In this document: one piece after another, positions 23,014 through 24,977 of the stretch
Numbering within the stretch: position 1 is the stretch's first letter
Layout: each line of letters begins with the position of its first letter
From: Hyphomicrobiales bacterium
GTDB taxonomy: Bacteria; Pseudomonadota; Alphaproteobacteria; Rhizobiales; Aestuariivirgaceae
DNA: 24,977 nt
Assembly (NCBI GenBank): GCA_020029455.1
Contig: JAIBJH010000045.1
Location: forward strand, 1-24,977
Direction: 5' to 3'
Made by a program: the position numbers and the translations under genes
Notes under the pieces: model-generated
Seen by the model: the letters and a program-made list of their open reading frames with translations, nothing else
The model's database searches: none
What the model was told of the DNA's origin: nothing

Positions 23014-24024
23014 TCAGCTCGACTTGGGTTCGCTGTCGTCGATGGCGACGGTGAACGAGCCGGCCTTGATCTTCTCCTCCGTCTCCTTGACTTGCGCCAT
23101 GAGATCGGCGGGAACCTTGCCCTCGAAGGTGCCAAGGGGCGCAAGCGAGCAGCCGCCGGCCTTCATGAAGGAATACTGGCCATAGTCATCGGCCTTGAAG
23201 GAACCCGCCTGGACAGCGGCGATCGCCGCATCAAGCGTGGGCTCGAAATGCCACAGCGCAGAGGCCACGACCGTTTCCGGGTAATCTCCTTGTGTATCGA
23301 TGACATTGCCGACGGCGAGAACCTTGCGCTCCTTGGCGGCATCCGACACACCGAAGCGCTCGGCGTAAAGAAGGTCGGCACCGGCATCGATCTGGGCCAG
23401 CGCGGTTTCCTTGGCCTTGGGCGGATCGAACCAGGAGCCGATGAAGGCCACCTGGAACTTTGCATCCTGGCGGGTGACGCGCACGCCCGCCATGAAGGCG
23501 TTCATCAGGCGGTTCACCTCGGGGATGGGATAGCCGCCCACCATGCCGATGTTGCCCTTGCTCATGGCGCCGGCAATGAGGCCCGTGAGATAGGAAGCAT
23601 CCTGGATATAATTGTCGAAGACAGCGAAGTTGGGGTTCGCCGCGGCATCGGGCGGGAATGACGAGCCGATCAAAAAGGCGCGGTCGGGATAATCCTTGGC
23701 GACGGCGCGCGCCGCATCTTCCACGGCGAAGGCTTCGCCCACGATCAACTGGTGGCCCGCCTCGCAATATTCGCGCATGACGCGCTCATAGTCGGTGTTG
23801 GCGACTTTTTCCGAAAACACATATTCAATGTCGCCGCGCTCTTTCGCGGTGGTGGCGGCCTTGTGGATGCGGCTTACCCACTGCTGCTCCACCGGCACGG
23901 TGTAGATGGCGGCGGTTTTGATGGCAGCGGCGTGGGCGGCTCTGGCCATGAAAGGCAGCGCGGCGCTGGCAGCGCCAAGCTTCAAAATGTTGCGGCGGTT
24001 GAGCGGAAAAATGTTGTGCGGCAT
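23014..24024 (-). CDS. BMP-family ABC transporter substrate-binding protein
   Basis: A 336-residue exported protein of the basic membrane protein/PnrA family, which binds nucleosides or related compounds. The signal is twin-arginine-like (NRRNILKLGAAS, R10-R11) with likely cleavage after AHA near residue 32. The mature part shows AAIYTVPVEQQWVSRIHKA, a region around VGEAFAVEDAARAVAKDYPD, GNIGMVGGYPIPEVNRLMNAF and FKADDYGQYSF. The start at 24024 is chosen because GGGAG lies 8 bases upstream and the promoter-like site at 24074-24102 falls inside the longer frame. It heads the operon with the ATPase, both permeases and cytosine deaminase. Confidence 0.9.
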   Translation of the reverse strand: MPHNIFPLNRRNILKLGAASAALPFMARAAHAAAIKTAAIYTVPVEQQWVSRIHKAATTAKERGDIEYVFSEKVANTDYERVMREYCEAGHQLIVGEAFAVEDAARAVAKDYPDRAFLIGSSFPPDAAANPNFAVFDNYIQDASYLTGLIAGAMSKGNIGMVGGYPIPEVNRLMNAFMAGVRVTRQDAKFQVAFIGSWFDPPKAKETALAQIDAGADLLYAERFGVSDAAKERKVLAVGNVIDTQGDYPETVVASALWHFEPTLDAAIAAVQAGSFKADDYGQYSFMKAGGCSLAPLGTFEGKVPADLMAQVKETEEKIKAGSFTVAIDDSEPKSS

Positions 24025-24073
24025 GTGCAATCTCCCTGCGGGGCCCGGCATTTCGCTTCGGCCCAAGCGGGAA

Positions 24074-24102
24074 ACTATTGCACCGCAAAAAATGTCTGTC
24101 CA
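24074..24102 (-). promoter_or_regulatory. Sigma-70-like promoter of the BMP importer operon
   Basis: On the minus strand TGGACA (24097-24102), a 17-base spacer and AATAGT (24074-24079) match the consensus at five and four of six positions. Transcription would begin near 24066, leaving a leader of about 40 bases before the binding-protein ATG. It is a visual match only. Confidence 0.4.
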
Positions 24103-24136
24103 GTTGGTCAAATATTCTCTGGAAAAGTGCGGAGAA

Positions 24137-24212
<76 letters not shown>

Positions 24213-24266
24213 ATTCTCCGGAAGGGGTGCGGGCCGGTAATTCACGGGGCCGCAATTCCGGGTGGC

Positions 24267-24295
24267 GGCATAGACGAGGCAGGGCGCTGTGGCAA
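24267..24295 (-). promoter_or_regulatory. Possible promoter for tRNA-Lys
   Basis: On the minus strand TTGCCA (24290-24295), a 17-base spacer and TATGCC (24267-24272) give a good -35 and a weak -10. This would place the start about 48 bases before the mature tRNA 5' end. Low confidence because the -10 matches only three positions. Confidence 0.28.
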
Positions 24296-24321
24296 GGGTC
24301 ATGAATCGCGGCTGACCCTCT

Positions 24322-24382
24322 CCGCCCGGCTACGCACCACCCCGGATCAAGTCCGGGGCGGGCACTTCTCCCCGAGGGGAGA
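24322..24382. repeat. Compound palindromic REP-like element
   Basis: An inner hairpin CCCCGGA/TCCGGGG (24340-24346 and 24352-24358, loop TCAAG) is enclosed by an outer CCGCCC/GGGCGG pairing (24322-24327 and 24356-24361; the arms partly compete). A second hairpin TCTCCCC-GA-GGGGAGA follows at 24367-24382. The unit lies between tRNA-Lys and the hypothetical gene. A similar CCGGG-CAAGT-CCCGG unit lies at 24887-24921. Such elements are dispersed in many Hyphomicrobiales genomes. Confidence 0.6.
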
Positions 24383-24388
24383 GGAGAT

Positions 24389-24826
24389 TCACTCCACATA
24401 CTCCCTCTTCGGGGGCTGCATGAGCACGCCCTTGGGATCATAGGGGCCGTAGAGATGATCGAAATCGCCCCTCTTCCACTTCGCCGTCATGCGATCCTGT
24501 GCGGCCTCGACCTGGGCAACCAATATGTCGGTCATCATGCGATAGGCTTCCGCCTGTTCGAAACTGGCGTTGCGCGGCAGCGAATAGTGCAGGAGCGGCC
24601 TTGGCGCGGCGCCGGGTTTCGCCCTGTTCGCCATGGCGCGCGCTTCCTTTGGCGAGAGATGGGTGCGGCGGCAATAGAGGCCATCAATGGCGCTGAGACA
24701 CATCTTCGCCCGGCGGCATTTGCCCGAAGGGCAGCGGGCGAACGGCTTCTCCCGCTTCTTTTCGTGGGGCGTGTAGCCCGTCCACGGTGTCATCGTGCGA
24801 TAGGGTTTCGGTGGTTCTTTCGGCAT
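24389..24826 (-). CDS. Hypothetical protein with a four-cysteine motif
   Basis: A 145-residue soluble protein that I do not recognise. The start at 24826 has AAGGA about 7 bases upstream and was preferred over an upstream ATG at 24859, which has no good site. The N-terminal 30 residues are proline-rich and basic. C32, C37, C43 and C52 lie in a basic stretch (CPSGKCRRAKMC, then C-R-R), a spacing that could hold a zinc ion. Residues 60-125 are mixed and probably helical (EQAEAYRMMTDILVAQVEAAQ). No signal peptide or membrane segment is visible. It stands alone between two palindromic repeat clusters. Confidence 0.7.
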   Translation of the reverse strand: MPKEPPKPYRTMTPWTGYTPHEKKREKPFARCPSGKCRRAKMCLSAIDGLYCRRTHLSPKEARAMANRAKPGAAPRPLLHYSLPRNASFEQAEAYRMMTDILVAQVEAAQDRMTAKWKRGDFDHLYGPYDPKGVLMQPPKREYVE

Positions 24827-24851
24827 GTTGGTTTCCTTGGTTGATGTTATC

Positions 24852-24921
24852 TCCCCCAACTCGCTGGGGGATAAAATTGGGCAAAGCTCCGCCCTTGTTC
24901 ACCGGGCAAGTCCCGGCGGAG
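24852..24921. repeat. Palindromic REP-like elements at the right edge
   Basis: Hairpin one is TCCCCCA/TGGGGGA (24852-24858 and 24865-24871, loop of 6). Hairpin two has inner arms CCGGG/CCCGG (24902-24906 and 24912-24916, loop CAAGT) inside an outer CTCCGCC/GGCGGAG pairing (24887-24893 and 24915-24921). They resemble the elements at 22974-22996 and 24322-24382. No gene was confidently assigned in 24827-24977; either the end of a minus-strand gene or the start of a plus-strand gene could lie at the extreme edge. Confidence 0.5.
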
Positions 24922-24977
24922 AAAGGTGAGCGCGCGACATTCAACTCATGCCGCGCGCTCTGAAGGTAAGGTGGAGA

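Noticed and set aside
24949..24977. Possible start of a plus-strand gene at the right edge (ATG at 24949)
   Set aside because: Only about ten codons are visible and a minus-strand gene end is equally possible; nothing can be assigned.

Overview
The window reads as a chromosomal segment of a GC-rich alphaproteobacterium, most likely of the Hyphomicrobiales (Rhizobiales). This is inferred from the protein families, frequent TTG/GTG starts, and intergenic palindromes of the CCGG-CAAGT-CCGG type. No phage, transposase, CRISPR array or recognisable full-length regulator gene was seen.

Layout. (1) 1-1864: the 5' end of ispG (leaving the window on the left), a small cupin gene and a dihydroorotase-like amidohydrolase. 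A decayed second copy of the ispG 5' end lies just before ackA. (2) 1865-3873: ackA and pta, tail to tail with interlocking stop codons. (3) 4019-8086: a plus-strand row of an orphan TAXI-type periplasmic binding protein, a membrane-anchored protein of unknown function, a small Sel1-like protein and an IlvB-like thiamine-diphosphate enzyme. An L,D-transpeptidase faces this row (8083-9678). (4) 9733-18754: a polyamine (putrescine) block. It holds a PuuA-like glutamine synthetase, a PuuB-like FAD oxidase, agmatinase, a PotFGHI-type ABC importer and a putrescine-type class III aminotransferase. The importer ATPase gene is broken by an out-of-frame internal deletion. (5) 18973-24024: a BMP-type nucleoside or nucleobase ABC importer (binding protein, double ATPase, two permeases) ending in a yeast-type cytosine deaminase. 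(6) 24137-24977: tRNA-Lys(CUU), a small Cys-containing hypothetical protein and several REP-like palindromes.

How the genes work together. The polyamine block would import putrescine and make it from agmatine. It could then degrade putrescine by gamma-glutamylation plus oxidation or by direct transamination. The BMP block would import nucleosides or bases and deaminate cytosine. AckA and Pta interconvert acetate, acetyl phosphate and acetyl-CoA.

Most notable: the ATPase deletion in an otherwise intact importer operon, the ispG relic flanking the cupin/amidohydrolase pair, all four convergent gene pairs meeting stop to stop with no terminator space, and the orphan TAXI row, whose job cannot be read from known pathways.
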